Origin: UBA1774 sp045223835
Lineage (GTDB): Bacteria > Bacillota > Clostridia > Oscillospirales > Oscillospiraceae
Length of the DNA: 50,921 nucleotides
NCBI GenBank assembly: GCA_045223835.1
Contig: JBGUZS010000169.1
Location: 1 to 50,921, forward strand
Direction of reading: 5' to 3'
Shown piece by piece: positions 31,414-38,759 of this stretch. The notes below the pieces were generated by a model. That model did no database searches and had not been told where the DNA came from. It saw only the letters and a list, made by a program, of their open reading frames with translations. The translations under genes and the position numbers were made by a program. The stretch's first letter is position 1; every line of letters starts with the position of its first letter.

Positions 31414-32159
31414 AGCGCACGATCCCGTTCTTCATGGCCTGGGGCATGTTCTGCGCCATTCCCTGCCCCTATCCCCGGTGGGACAATGGAAGGCGTCCGG
31501 CCATGCTGGCCTGCTTCCCCCTCATCGGGCTGCTCATCGGGGGAATCTGGAGCCTGCTGGCCTGGCTGCTGGGCCTGGCCGGCGGACTTGGCCTTTTCGG
31601 CCCCCTCCTTCTGGCTTTCCTGCCCTACCTGCTCACCGGCTTCATCCACCTGGACGGGTTTATGGACTGCTGCGACGCCATCCTTTCCCGGCGGGATCTG
31701 CCGGAGCGTCAGCGGATCCTGAAGGACAGTCATGTTGGCTCCTTCGCCGTGATCTGCGCCGCGATGCTGCTGATCGGCTCCTTTGCCCTGATGGCCTCTG
31801 CGGATCTTTCCGGCAGCCGGGTCCTTCTGCTCCTGCTCCTGCCCCTGGCCTCCCGCTGTCCCTCCGCCCTGGCGGTGATGACCCTGGAGCCCATGGGCAC
31901 CAGCGGCTATGCGGGAGATTTCCGGAAAGGGGTCGCCCCGGTCCATAAGGCGGCCGTCTGCGTCATGCTGGTGGCGGCTCTGGCGCTGCCGCTGATCTTC
32001 TGGGGCTTATCCGGCGTCTGCTCCGCCGCCGCCGCGGCCGGGGCGGCCCTGTGCATCCTCCATGGCAGAAAACAGCTGGGAGGCATGTCCGGGGATATTT
32101 CCGGGCTGGCTGTGACCGTGGGCGAGTTCTGCGGCCTGCTGGTCCTGGCACTCATCTGA
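31410..32159 (+). CDS. cobS: Adenosylcobinamide-GDP ribazoletransferase (cobalamin synthase)
   Basis: This 249-aa polytopic membrane enzyme joins adenosylcobinamide-GDP to alpha-ribazole to complete cobalamin. The catalytic metal-binding motif GFIHLDGFMDCCDAIL and the partner KDSHVGSFAV are both present, as is FPLIGLLIGGIWSLLAWLL near the N-terminus. I chose the ATG at 31410, which overlaps the cobU stop. A longer open frame from 31290 reads through cobU. Six to seven hydrophobic helices are expected. Confidence 0.95.
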   Translation: MKRTIPFFMAWGMFCAIPCPYPRWDNGRRPAMLACFPLIGLLIGGIWSLLAWLLGLAGGLGLFGPLLLAFLPYLLTGFIHLDGFMDCCDAILSRRDLPERQRILKDSHVGSFAVICAAMLLIGSFALMASADLSGSRVLLLLLLPLASRCPSALAVMTLEPMGTSGYAGDFRKGVAPVHKAAVCVMLVAALALPLIFWGLSGVCSAAAAAGAALCILHGRKQLGGMSGDISGLAVTVGEFCGLLVLALI

Positions 32160-32175
32160 TAACGGGAGGAAGAAC

Positions 32176-32535
32176 ATGGTTCTGATCATCGGCGGCGCGT
32201 ACCAGGGCAAGCTCACCTATGCCCGGGAGAAATACGGCTTGAAGGATACGGATATCTTTACCTGCGGGGAGGATGGGGAGCTGGACGCTTCCAAACGCTG
32301 CATCCGGCACCTGGAGGAGTATGTGCTGGGCTGCCTCCGGAAGGGAGAGGAGCCCACGCAGAAATTCCGGAAGAACGCGGTGCTCATCTGCCGGGACATC
32401 AGCTGCGGCATCGTGCCCATCGATGCGGAGCAGCGGGCCTGGCGGGAGGCGGTGGGCCGCTACCTCAGCGCCCTTGCGGCGAAGGCGGATACGGTGACCC
32501 GTATCTTCTGCGGCCTTTCCCAGCAGCTGAAATGA
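32176..32535 (+). CDS. Short CobU-like protein (second copy)
   Basis: This 119-aa protein has a P-loop-like start VLIIGGAYQGKLTYAR and a C-terminal half ISCGIVPIDAEQRAWREAVG with LAAKADTVTRIFCGLSQQLK, both of which resemble CobU ends. It lacks about 60 central residues of the standard 170-180 aa enzyme, including the His-containing segment that carries GMP. It may be a kinase-only partner, a regulatory subunit or a degenerate copy. Its frame is intact, it has GGGAGG upstream, and it overlaps cobC by 4 bp, so it looks maintained. Confidence 0.75.
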   Translation: MVLIIGGAYQGKLTYAREKYGLKDTDIFTCGEDGELDASKRCIRHLEEYVLGCLRKGEEPTQKFRKNAVLICRDISCGIVPIDAEQRAWREAVGRYLSALAAKADTVTRIFCGLSQQLK

Positions 32536-33125
32536 TCCGCTGCATGCTCATCCGCCATGGGCGGACGGAAGCCAATGAGAGATGGCTCTACTGCGGCAGC
32601 ACGGATCTGCCCCTGATGGAAGCGGGGAGAGAAGAGCTGCTGGCCCTGCGCCGGGATGCGCGGTATCCCTCCGCGGCGGGGCTGCGCTTTGCCACCAGCG
32701 GCATGCGTCGGACGGACGAGACCCTGTCCCTGCTTTTCGGGGCGGGGAAGCATACGGCGCTCCCCGGCTTCCGGGAGATGGACTTCGGCGCCTTTGAGAT
32801 GCGCAGCTATGAGACGATGAAGGAAGACCCGGAGTATCTGGCCTGGATCACCGGGGACAATACGGCGAACATCTGCCCGGGAGGAGAGAGCGGCGCCATC
32901 ATGGAAGCCCGTGTGCTTCAGGCCTGGCGGGAACTGGAGCGGGGGCCGGATACCCTGCTGGTGACCCACGGGGGTCCCATCGCCGCCATCATGGCCCATC
33001 TGTTCCCGGAGGAGGGAAAAAACCGCTACGAATGGCAGCCGAAAAACGGACGGGGATTCCTGCTGGAGCGGCGGGATGAGACCTCCCCCTGGCGCTATGA
33101 GGCGATACCGGAGGAAAGAAAATGA
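32532..33125 (+). CDS. cobC: Histidine phosphatase family protein, probable alpha-ribazole phosphatase
   Basis: This 197-aa protein is a phosphoglycerate-mutase-like phosphatase. The catalytic LIRHGRTEAN, the second Arg in TSGMRRTDET, the Glu in FREMDFGAFE and the second His in LLVTHGGPIAA are all visible. Placement between the CobU-like gene and gluQ in a cobT-cobU-cobS operon supports CobC, which removes phosphate from alpha-ribazole 5'-phosphate before or after cobalamin assembly. It overlaps both neighbours by 4 bp. Confidence 0.88.
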   Translation: MIRCMLIRHGRTEANERWLYCGSTDLPLMEAGREELLALRRDARYPSAAGLRFATSGMRRTDETLSLLFGAGKHTALPGFREMDFGAFEMRSYETMKEDPEYLAWITGDNTANICPGGESGAIMEARVLQAWRELERGPDTLLVTHGGPIAAIMAHLFPEEGKNRYEWQPKNGRGFLLERRDETSPWRYEAIPEERK

Positions 33126-34048
33126 ACCGGCCGGTGATCGGGCGCTTTGCCCCCACCCCCAGCGGAAGGATGCATCTGGGCAACGCCTTCGCTTATCTCC
33201 TGGCCTGGCTCTCGGTCAGAAGCCGGGGCGGGGAGATCCAGCTTCGGATGGAAGACCTGGATACCCTGCGCTGCACGGAAGAAAATGGCGAATCCATCCG
33301 CAGCGATCTTCGATGGCTGGGGCTGGAATGGGATCGGGAAACCCCGTCCCAGCGCAGCCGTACGCAGGCCTATGAACAGGCGCTGGAGACGCTGCGAAGC
33401 CGGGGCAACGTCTTTCCCTGCTGGTGCACCCGGGGCAGCCTGAATCTGGTGAACGCTCCCCATGCTTCCGACGGCCATCCCATCCATCCCGCCTCCTGCC
33501 GGGAGGCGAGCGAGGAGGAGCGGGCCAAGCATAAAACGCCCCCGGCCTGGCGGCTGGAGGCGCCTGATCTCTCCATCGGGTTTACAGACGGAGTTTATGG
33601 CCGCTATACGGAGAATTTGAAGGAGGCCTGCGGCGACTTTGTCCTGCGCCGGGCGGACGGAGTGTTCGTCTATCAGCTTGCCGTGGTGGTGGATGACGGG
33701 GAATTCGGCGTCACGGAGGTGGTCCGGGGATGCGATCTGCTCAGCTCAACTCCCCGGCAGATCTATCTCCAGCGGCTTTTGGGCTATCCCCAGCCGGAAT
33801 ACTGCCATGTGCCCATGCTCACGGACCGGGAGGGGCGAAAGCTCTCCAAGCGGGACGCGGACCTGGACCTGGGTTATCTGCGGCAGCGGCACAGACCCGA
33901 GACGGTCATCGGCATCCTGGCCCATGCCTGCGGCCTCCTGGACCGGTATGAGCCGATCCGGGCGGAGGAGCTGATCCCCCTGTTCTCCTGGGAAGCCGTG
34001 GGAAAGCGGAATATCATCCCGGATACGGAAGAGCTCGGCAGGCTGTGA
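33122..34048 (+). CDS. gluQ: Glutamyl-Q tRNA(Asp) synthetase-like protein
   Basis: This 308-aa protein is a truncated glutamyl-tRNA synthetase paralogue lacking the anticodon-binding domain. The HIGH-type motif is RFAPTPSGRMHLGNAFAYL and the KMSKS equivalent is GRKLSKRDADL. A CxC and later Cys (CWCTRG, then PASCRE) are the expected zinc ligands. GluQRS enzymes attach glutamate to queuosine in tRNA(Asp). It shares the ATGA overlap with cobC, although queuosine and cobalamin are linked only loosely (queuosine formation can need a B12 enzyme, QueG). Confidence 0.92.
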   Translation: MNRPVIGRFAPTPSGRMHLGNAFAYLLAWLSVRSRGGEIQLRMEDLDTLRCTEENGESIRSDLRWLGLEWDRETPSQRSRTQAYEQALETLRSRGNVFPCWCTRGSLNLVNAPHASDGHPIHPASCREASEEERAKHKTPPAWRLEAPDLSIGFTDGVYGRYTENLKEACGDFVLRRADGVFVYQLAVVVDDGEFGVTEVVRGCDLLSSTPRQIYLQRLLGYPQPEYCHVPMLTDREGRKLSKRDADLDLGYLRQRHRPETVIGILAHACGLLDRYEPIRAEELIPLFSWEAVGKRNIIPDTEELGRL

Positions 34049-34080
34049 AGCGCCGTTTATCGGTCCTTCACAGCCTTTTT
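34041..34080 (+). terminator. Rho-independent terminator of the cob-gluQ operon
   Basis: GGCTGTGAAG (34041-34050) and CTTCACAGCC (34066-34075) form a 10-bp perfect stem with a 15-nt loop, followed by TTTTTG. The stem includes the gluQ stop codon (34046-34048). Confidence 0.9.
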
Positions 34081-34136
34081 GTATCCTCCGGTTTCCCAAA
34101 AGCTCCGGATGTTCGGAAAAACGGAGAATATGGGGC

Positions 34137-34166
34137 TTGCGGTTTGCCGGCAGCCTATGGTAAACT
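34137..34166 (+). promoter_or_regulatory. Candidate promoter of the MBL-fold hydrolase/pyrR pair
   Basis: TTGCGG, an 18-bp spacer and TAAACT, about 72 bp before the ATG. The match is moderate. The 190-bp gap also holds a short CTCCG/CGGAG inverted repeat near 34103-34127. Confidence 0.4.
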
Positions 34167-34238
34167 GAACAGAGACCATATACCCACAGCGGCAATACAG
34201 CGGATTTGAAAATATTCAATAAAAGGAGAGACTGAACT

Positions 34239-35189
34239 ATGAGCATGGAAGTCCGTTTGAATACCCACGGCCCCGGAAAGCTGCAGACCCTCGCCATGAC
34301 CTCCGATGAGGCCGGCTTCAATGTGGTCAGCACCCTGATCTTCGGCGAAAAGGACGCCGTCCTGGTGGACTGCCAGTGGACCCGGTCCAACGCCTACCGG
34401 GTCATCGCGGAGATCTGCGAGCGGAACCTGAACCTGGTGGCCTGCTTCGCCACCCATGCCCATCCCGACCATTACTGGGGCATCGGCCATGTGAAGGAAG
34501 CCTTCCCGGACTGCGTCTGCTACGCCATGCCGGAGGACATCCCCACCATCGATGCGCAGTTCGGCGATAAGGTGGAGCATTGGGAGAGCATCATCGGCAA
34601 GGTGAATCTCTGCCGCAAGGACCGCTATCCCGCCCTGACCCCCCTGCCCGCGGACAACAAGATCATGCTGGAGGGGGAGGAGATCATCGTATTCCCCCAG
34701 GTCTGGGGCGATCTCCAGTACAATACCATCGTATATGTCCCCTCCATTTCCACCGTTATCGGCTCCGACGTGCTCTTCTCCAACGCCCATCCTTTCACCT
34801 GCGAGGTGAGCGCCAACGGCCGGAAGAAGTGGATCGACGCCATCAACAAGCTGGAAGCCCTGGGCGCCCAGGTGGTCATTCCCGGCCACGCCAAGCACAA
34901 TGAGCCCTATGACGGCCGCGCCTACACCTTCACCCGGGATTACCTCATCGAGACGGATAAGGAGCTGGACAAGCTCTGCAAGAAATACGGCATCAAGTCC
35001 GGGGATGTGAACGAAATGGCCATGAAGGAGTTCTTCTACGATATGTGCATGAAGTTCCCCGAGGCCATCCTGATCTTCCTCTCCAACGACATGAACTCCA
35101 GTGTGTTCCTGGGCGGCCGGGAATGGAACTGGAACAACCTGAACGACGGGCCGGATATGACCGGCATCAACACCTCCATCCATAAATAA
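34239..35189 (+). CDS. MBL-fold metallo-hydrolase
   Basis: This 316-aa metallo-beta-lactamase-fold protein has the metal motif FATHAHPDHYWG (HxHxDH), a bridging Asp in VIGSDVLFSNAHP and a further His in VIPGHAKHN. The last 80 residues form a helical extension. It lacks the beta-CASP and flavodoxin domains, so an RNase J or a flavo-diiron role is unlikely; a small thioester or lactone hydrolase is more plausible. AAAGGAGAG precedes the ATG. pyrR begins 2 bp after its stop, so the two are coupled. Substrate unknown. Confidence 0.88.
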   Translation: MSMEVRLNTHGPGKLQTLAMTSDEAGFNVVSTLIFGEKDAVLVDCQWTRSNAYRVIAEICERNLNLVACFATHAHPDHYWGIGHVKEAFPDCVCYAMPEDIPTIDAQFGDKVEHWESIIGKVNLCRKDRYPALTPLPADNKIMLEGEEIIVFPQVWGDLQYNTIVYVPSISTVIGSDVLFSNAHPFTCEVSANGRKKWIDAINKLEALGAQVVIPGHAKHNEPYDGRAYTFTRDYLIETDKELDKLCKKYGIKSGDVNEMAMKEFFYDMCMKFPEAILIFLSNDMNSSVFLGGREWNWNNLNDGPDMTGINTSIHK

Positions 35190-35191
35190 TC

Positions 35192-35737
35192 ATGTTTTTC
35201 CAGAAAGCCATCCTGATGGACGGCGCGGCCATGGACCGTTCCCTCATGCGCATCAGCCATGAGATCCTGGAGCGGAATACGTCTGTGGAGGATGTCTGCC
35301 TGGTGGGGATATACCGCCGCGGCTGCAGCCTTGCCCGGCAGATCGGGGAAAACCTGAAAAGCATCACCGGCTCTGCCCCCGCTCTGGGGGAGCTGGATAT
35401 CCGCCTCTACCGGGATGATCTGGAGGAGATCGGCGATCAGGCCGCCGTGAGCAGCACAAAGATGGATTTCGATGTGAGCGGCAAGGTGGTGGTCCTGGTG
35501 GACGATGTGCTGTATACCGGGCGAACCGCCCGGGCGGCCATCGAGGCGGTCATGGACCGGGGAAGGCCCGCTGCCATCCAGCTTGCGGTCCTGGTGGACC
35601 GGGGCCACCGGGAGCTGCCCATCCGGGCGGACTTCGTGGGGAAGAACGTTCCCACCTCCCGGCGGGAGCTGGTGGAGGTCCGGGTCCCGGAATTCGACGG
35701 GGCGCGGGAAGTCGCGCTCCTGGAGGACCGGGGATAG
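35192..35737 (+). CDS. pyrR: PyrR: pyr operon regulator/uracil phosphoribosyltransferase
   Basis: This 181-aa protein has the PRPP-binding motif VVLVDDVLYTGRTARAA and the N-terminal FQKAILMDGAAMDRSLMRIS and HEILERN typical of PyrR. PyrR binds UMP-loaded pyr mRNA to terminate transcription and has some UPRTase activity. There is no clear ribosome binding site 5' of the ATG, and only 2 bp separate it from the upstream stop, so translation is probably coupled to the MBL gene. No pyrimidine biosynthesis gene is adjacent, which is unusual since pyrR normally heads the pyr operon. Confidence 0.93.
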   Translation: MFFQKAILMDGAAMDRSLMRISHEILERNTSVEDVCLVGIYRRGCSLARQIGENLKSITGSAPALGELDIRLYRDDLEEIGDQAAVSSTKMDFDVSGKVVVLVDDVLYTGRTARAAIEAVMDRGRPAAIQLAVLVDRGHRELPIRADFVGKNVPTSRRELVEVRVPEFDGAREVALLEDRG

Positions 35738-35748
35738 AATAAAAACGC

Positions 35749-35786
35749 AAACATGGGCACGGCTTTCGGCGGCCGTGCCCATGTTT
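35749..35786. terminator. Bidirectional terminator between pyrR and the second URO-D-like gene
   Basis: A 15-bp perfect stem (35749-35763 with 35772-35786) has an 8-nt loop. It is followed by TATAT on the plus strand. On the minus strand the stem is followed by GCG and then TTTTTATTC. It separates two convergent genes. Confidence 0.85.
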
Positions 35787-35794
35787 ATATACCC

Positions 35795-36799
35795 TTATGC
35801 ATGGTTGTAATACCAAGGCTTCGCGTAGTCCTCATAGAACCTTTTCACCAGCTCGTTTTTTCGCTTCACGTTTTCGTCCCCCTCTGCGCCCAGAACGTTG
35901 GCGGTCCAGGCGAAGCCGCCCCCGGGAGCATAGGTATCCACATACTCCGCCAGGGAGTCCAGAAGCAGCTCATCGGAGCTTTCCGACCAGCTGGCGGGGC
36001 CCTGGGAATCCCAGCAGCCCAGGAGGGAGAGCCTGCCGCCATATCTGGCCTTGATCCCCAGCAGATCATTATCCACCTGGGCAGGATCCCAGGCGGAGAC
36101 GCCCATATCGATCCAGTCCGGGATGAAGTCCTCGCAGCGGCCGCAGTCGTGCATCATCACCTTGCAGCCCGCGTCCAGAGCCAGCTCCGCCTGCTCCCGC
36201 TGGAAGGGGATCAGCAGCTCCCGGTTCATCTGGGGAGAAATGAAGGGATTCAGCCGGGTGGCATTGTCATCCAGGATATACCAGATATCCGGCTTGTAGT
36301 AGTGGAGATAGATCTTCTCCCTGGCGATATTGTATTCATGGAGGTAGGAGAAGAGGGCGGTGACCTCCTCCGGGGACTCGTACATGGCGCAGAGCCCTTC
36401 CGTAAAGCCCATGAAGGCCATGAGGTTCTGGAAATAGTCCCCGGCGCTCATGATGGCGGGCTTGTTCACCCGGTCAAACTTCTCCAGGTCCTTCTTTGCC
36501 GCGGCCTCCCAGTCGATATCCTCCGGGATCCTGGGGTTGCGGATGACATTGGGCCAGTCCTCGATCTCCTTCAGAATGAATTTTCCCGGGGTGGGGAGCG
36601 CCGCGCCGCCCGCAGCGGAAACGGAGGTGAACTCCACGCCGTAATCGCTGATGAAGCCGCCGCCGAGATCCGGCCCATCGGAGAAGCGCACGGTGCTCCG
36701 CAGGCCCCAGCCCATCATGTCGTAATGGGGCACGAATTCCGGCATTTCCCCGGAAAGCATACGGAGAAAATTCTCTTTTTCGGTGAGCTTATATTCCAT
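35795..36799 (-). CDS. Uroporphyrinogen-decarboxylase-fold protein, probable methyltransferase (copy 2)
   Basis: This 334-aa protein is a paralogue of the gene at 6345-7322. Shared segments include MAFMGFTEGLCA, HYYKPD, MMHDCGRCEDF and SAWDPAQ. The conserved MHDCG stretch suggests the same metal site. Copy 2 stands alone with its own promoter and no flavoenzyme partners. I chose the ATG at 36799, 7 nt after GGGAGG, because it aligns with the start of copy 1. Frames opening at 36904 and 36895 begin at or next to the -10 box and lack a ribosome binding site. A corrinoid methyltransferase role is inferred from the family. Confidence 0.85.
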   Translation of the reverse strand: MEYKLTEKENFLRMLSGEMPEFVPHYDMMGWGLRSTVRFSDGPDLGGGFISDYGVEFTSVSAAGGAALPTPGKFILKEIEDWPNVIRNPRIPEDIDWEAAAKKDLEKFDRVNKPAIMSAGDYFQNLMAFMGFTEGLCAMYESPEEVTALFSYLHEYNIAREKIYLHYYKPDIWYILDDNATRLNPFISPQMNRELLIPFQREQAELALDAGCKVMMHDCGRCEDFIPDWIDMGVSAWDPAQVDNDLLGIKARYGGRLSLLGCWDSQGPASWSESSDELLLDSLAEYVDTYAPGGGFAWTANVLGAEGDENVKRKNELVKRFYEDYAKPWYYNHA

Positions 36800-36904
36800 C
36801 TCTTCGCCTCCCGCAGGGATCGGGCCGCGCCGGATGCAGGGCTGTCTGCTCAGCACGTAGAAAACTGCGGCCAGAAACCCGGAAATTTTGTTCATTCTGT
36901 TCAT

Positions 36905-36933
36905 ATTATACCGGAACGGCCTTCGCTTTACAA
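36905..36933 (-). promoter_or_regulatory. Sigma-A promoter of URO-D-like copy 2
   Basis: On the minus strand TTGTAA, a 17-bp spacer and TATAAT. Its -35 hexamer (36928-36933) overlaps that of the divergent mtnA promoter (36927-36932) by five bases on the other strand. The transcript has a leader of about 100 nt. Confidence 0.85.
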
Positions 36934-36955
36934 GCCATTTGCCCTGTGTTATAAA
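36927..36955 (+). promoter_or_regulatory. Promoter of the mtnA operon
   Basis: TTTACA (36927-36932), a 17-bp spacer and TATAAA (36950-36955), with a TGTG -16 element just before the -10 box. The 13-mer TTGCCCTGTGTTA at 36939-36951 recurs in the same register in the T-box promoter at 41101-41113. Confidence 0.75.
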
Positions 36956-36987
36956 TAAAACAGGAAAAGGAGAATGGGGGTAAGCTT

Positions 36988-38022
36988 ATGGAAGTCATAG
37001 ACCACGTGCGCCTCAGCGAGGATGGACGAAGCCTGGTGATCCTGGACCAGACGCGCCTGCCCAATGCTCAGGTTTATCTGACGCTGAACACCCGGGAGGA
37101 ATGCTACGAGGCGATCAAGGAGCTGCGGGTGCGCGGCGCCCCGGCGATCGGCATCTTCGCGGGTTTTGCCATGTATATTCTCAGCCTCCGGTATCCCAGA
37201 GAGGGTTTCCTGCAGCGGTTCCGGGAGGACGCAGACTACCTGAATTCCTCCCGTCCCACGGCGGTGAACCTGAGCTGGGCGCTGAAGCGCATGTGCCGCA
37301 CAGCGGAGGAGAGCGGGGGAGACCTGGAGGCTCTCCATCGGGAATGCCAGGCTATCCTGGAGGAGGATATCGCCATGTGCCGGGCCATCTCGGAGTACGG
37401 ATTAAGTCTGCTGCACGAGGGGGACGGGGTCCTGACCCACTGCAACGCCGGGCCCATCGCCACCTCCCGTTACGGCACCGCCATCGGCCCGCTGCTCCTG
37501 GGGCGGGAGCGGGGGATGAGCTTCCGGGCCTTTTGCGATGAGACTCGTCCGCTGCTCCAGGGGGCCCGGCTTACCAGCTGGGAGCTGAGCCGGGCGGGGA
37601 TCGACACGACCCTGATCTGCGACAATATGGCCTCTATCGTCATGCGGCAAGGCTGGGTTCAGTGCTGCTTCGTAGGCTGCGACCGGGTGGCCATGAACGG
37701 GGACGCCGCCAACAAGATCGGCACCTCCGGCGTGGCGATCCTGGCGAAGCATTACGGCATTCCCTTCTATGTGCTGGGGCCGACCTCCACCATCGATCCT
37801 GCCTGTCCCGACGGGGACCATATCCCCGTGGAGCTCCGCGACCCGGAGGAGATCCGCAGCAAATGGTATGCGGAGCCCATGGCTCCCGCCGATGTGAAAT
37901 GCTATAATCCCGCCTTCGATGTGACCGACCACAGCCTGATTGCCGGGATCATTACGGAAAAAGGCATCTGCCGCCCGCCCTATACCGAGAGCCTGGCGGC
38001 GCTGTTCAGAAAGGAAGAGTGA
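36988..38022 (+). CDS. mtnA: S-methyl-5-thioribose-1-phosphate isomerase
   Basis: This 344-aa enzyme converts methylthioribose-1-phosphate to the ribulose isomer. Motifs are KELRVRGAPAIGIF near residue 50, LTHCNAGPIATSRYGTAIG with the catalytic Cys, and GCDRVAMNGDAANKIGT with the catalytic Asp. It belongs to the aIF2B-related family; the exact match of RGAPAIG, CNAG and DAANKIGT favours MtnA over ribose-1,5-bisphosphate isomerase. AAAAGGAG precedes the ATG at a rather long distance. deoD begins 2 bp after its stop. Confidence 0.94.
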   Translation: MEVIDHVRLSEDGRSLVILDQTRLPNAQVYLTLNTREECYEAIKELRVRGAPAIGIFAGFAMYILSLRYPREGFLQRFREDADYLNSSRPTAVNLSWALKRMCRTAEESGGDLEALHRECQAILEEDIAMCRAISEYGLSLLHEGDGVLTHCNAGPIATSRYGTAIGPLLLGRERGMSFRAFCDETRPLLQGARLTSWELSRAGIDTTLICDNMASIVMRQGWVQCCFVGCDRVAMNGDAANKIGTSGVAILAKHYGIPFYVLGPTSTIDPACPDGDHIPVELRDPEEIRSKWYAEPMAPADVKCYNPAFDVTDHSLIAGIITEKGICRPPYTESLAALFRKEE

Positions 38023-38024
38023 GT

Positions 38025-38759
38025 ATGGGCAACCTGATTTCGTCCCCCTCCGCCTGCATCGAGGCGGATCCCGACCTGATCGCCAAAGTTGTGCTTATGC
38101 CCGGCGACCCGCTTCGGGCCCAAAAGGTCGCAGAGACCTATCTGGAAAAGCCGGTATGCTTCAACACCGTGCGGAATATGCTGGGGTTCACCGGAGCATA
38201 TAAAGGCCGCCGCATCTCCGTGATGGGCAGCGGCATGGGCGTGCCCAGCGCTACCCTGTACGTCCATGAGCTGTTCAGCTTTTACGGCGTGGAGACCGTG
38301 CTGCGCATCGGCTCCGCCGGGGGCATCGGCGCGGATGTTCAGCTGCGGGACCTGGTGGTGGCCATGACCGCCTCCACCAACTCCAACTACTGCATCCAGT
38401 ATCAGTTCCCCGGCCAGCTGAGCCCTCAAGCGGACTACGGGCTTCTCCGGCGGGCCGTGGAGCTGGCGGAGGGACGGGGCATCCATGTGAAGGTGGGCAG
38501 CGTATTCACCGCGGATATGTTCTATAACCGGAATGATAAGGCCGCCGCCCAGTATCGGGATATGGGTCTCCTGGCGGTGGAGATGGAGACCGCCGGCATC
38601 TACTGGGAGGCCATGGCTTCCCATAAGCGGGCCCTCAGCTTGCTCACCATCTCCGACCATATCTTCACAGGGGAAGGGCTCAGCGCCCAGGACCGGCAGG
38701 ACTCCTTCACCGAGATGATGGAGGTCGCCCTGGATACGGCCTGGGAAGCGGCGGAGTGA
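38025..38759 (+). CDS. deoD: Purine-nucleoside phosphorylase, DeoD type
   Basis: This 244-aa hexameric-type phosphorylase has VVLMPGDPLRAQKVAE, SVMGSGMGVPSATLY, VLRIGSAGGIG, LLAVEMETAGIYWEA and LTISDHI, with the catalytic Asp in the last. It cleaves purine nucleosides to the base and ribose-1-phosphate. I chose the ATG at 38025, 7 nt after AAGGAAG, over a GTG at 38019. Lying directly after mtnA it could also cleave methylthioadenosine or 5'-deoxyadenosine, providing MtnA's substrate (inference). Confidence 0.94.
   Translation: MGNLISSPSACIEADPDLIAKVVLMPGDPLRAQKVAETYLEKPVCFNTVRNMLGFTGAYKGRRISVMGSGMGVPSATLYVHELFSFYGVETVLRIGSAGGIGADVQLRDLVVAMTASTNSNYCIQYQFPGQLSPQADYGLLRRAVELAEGRGIHVKVGSVFTADMFYNRNDKAAAQYRDMGLLAVEMETAGIYWEAMASHKRALSLLTISDHIFTGEGLSAQDRQDSFTEMMEVALDTAWEAAE

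Noticed and set aside
36800..36904. N-terminal extension of URO-D-like copy 2 starting at 36904
   Set aside because: That ATG directly follows the -10 box and would lie upstream of the transcript start. The paralogue aligns with the start at 36799.
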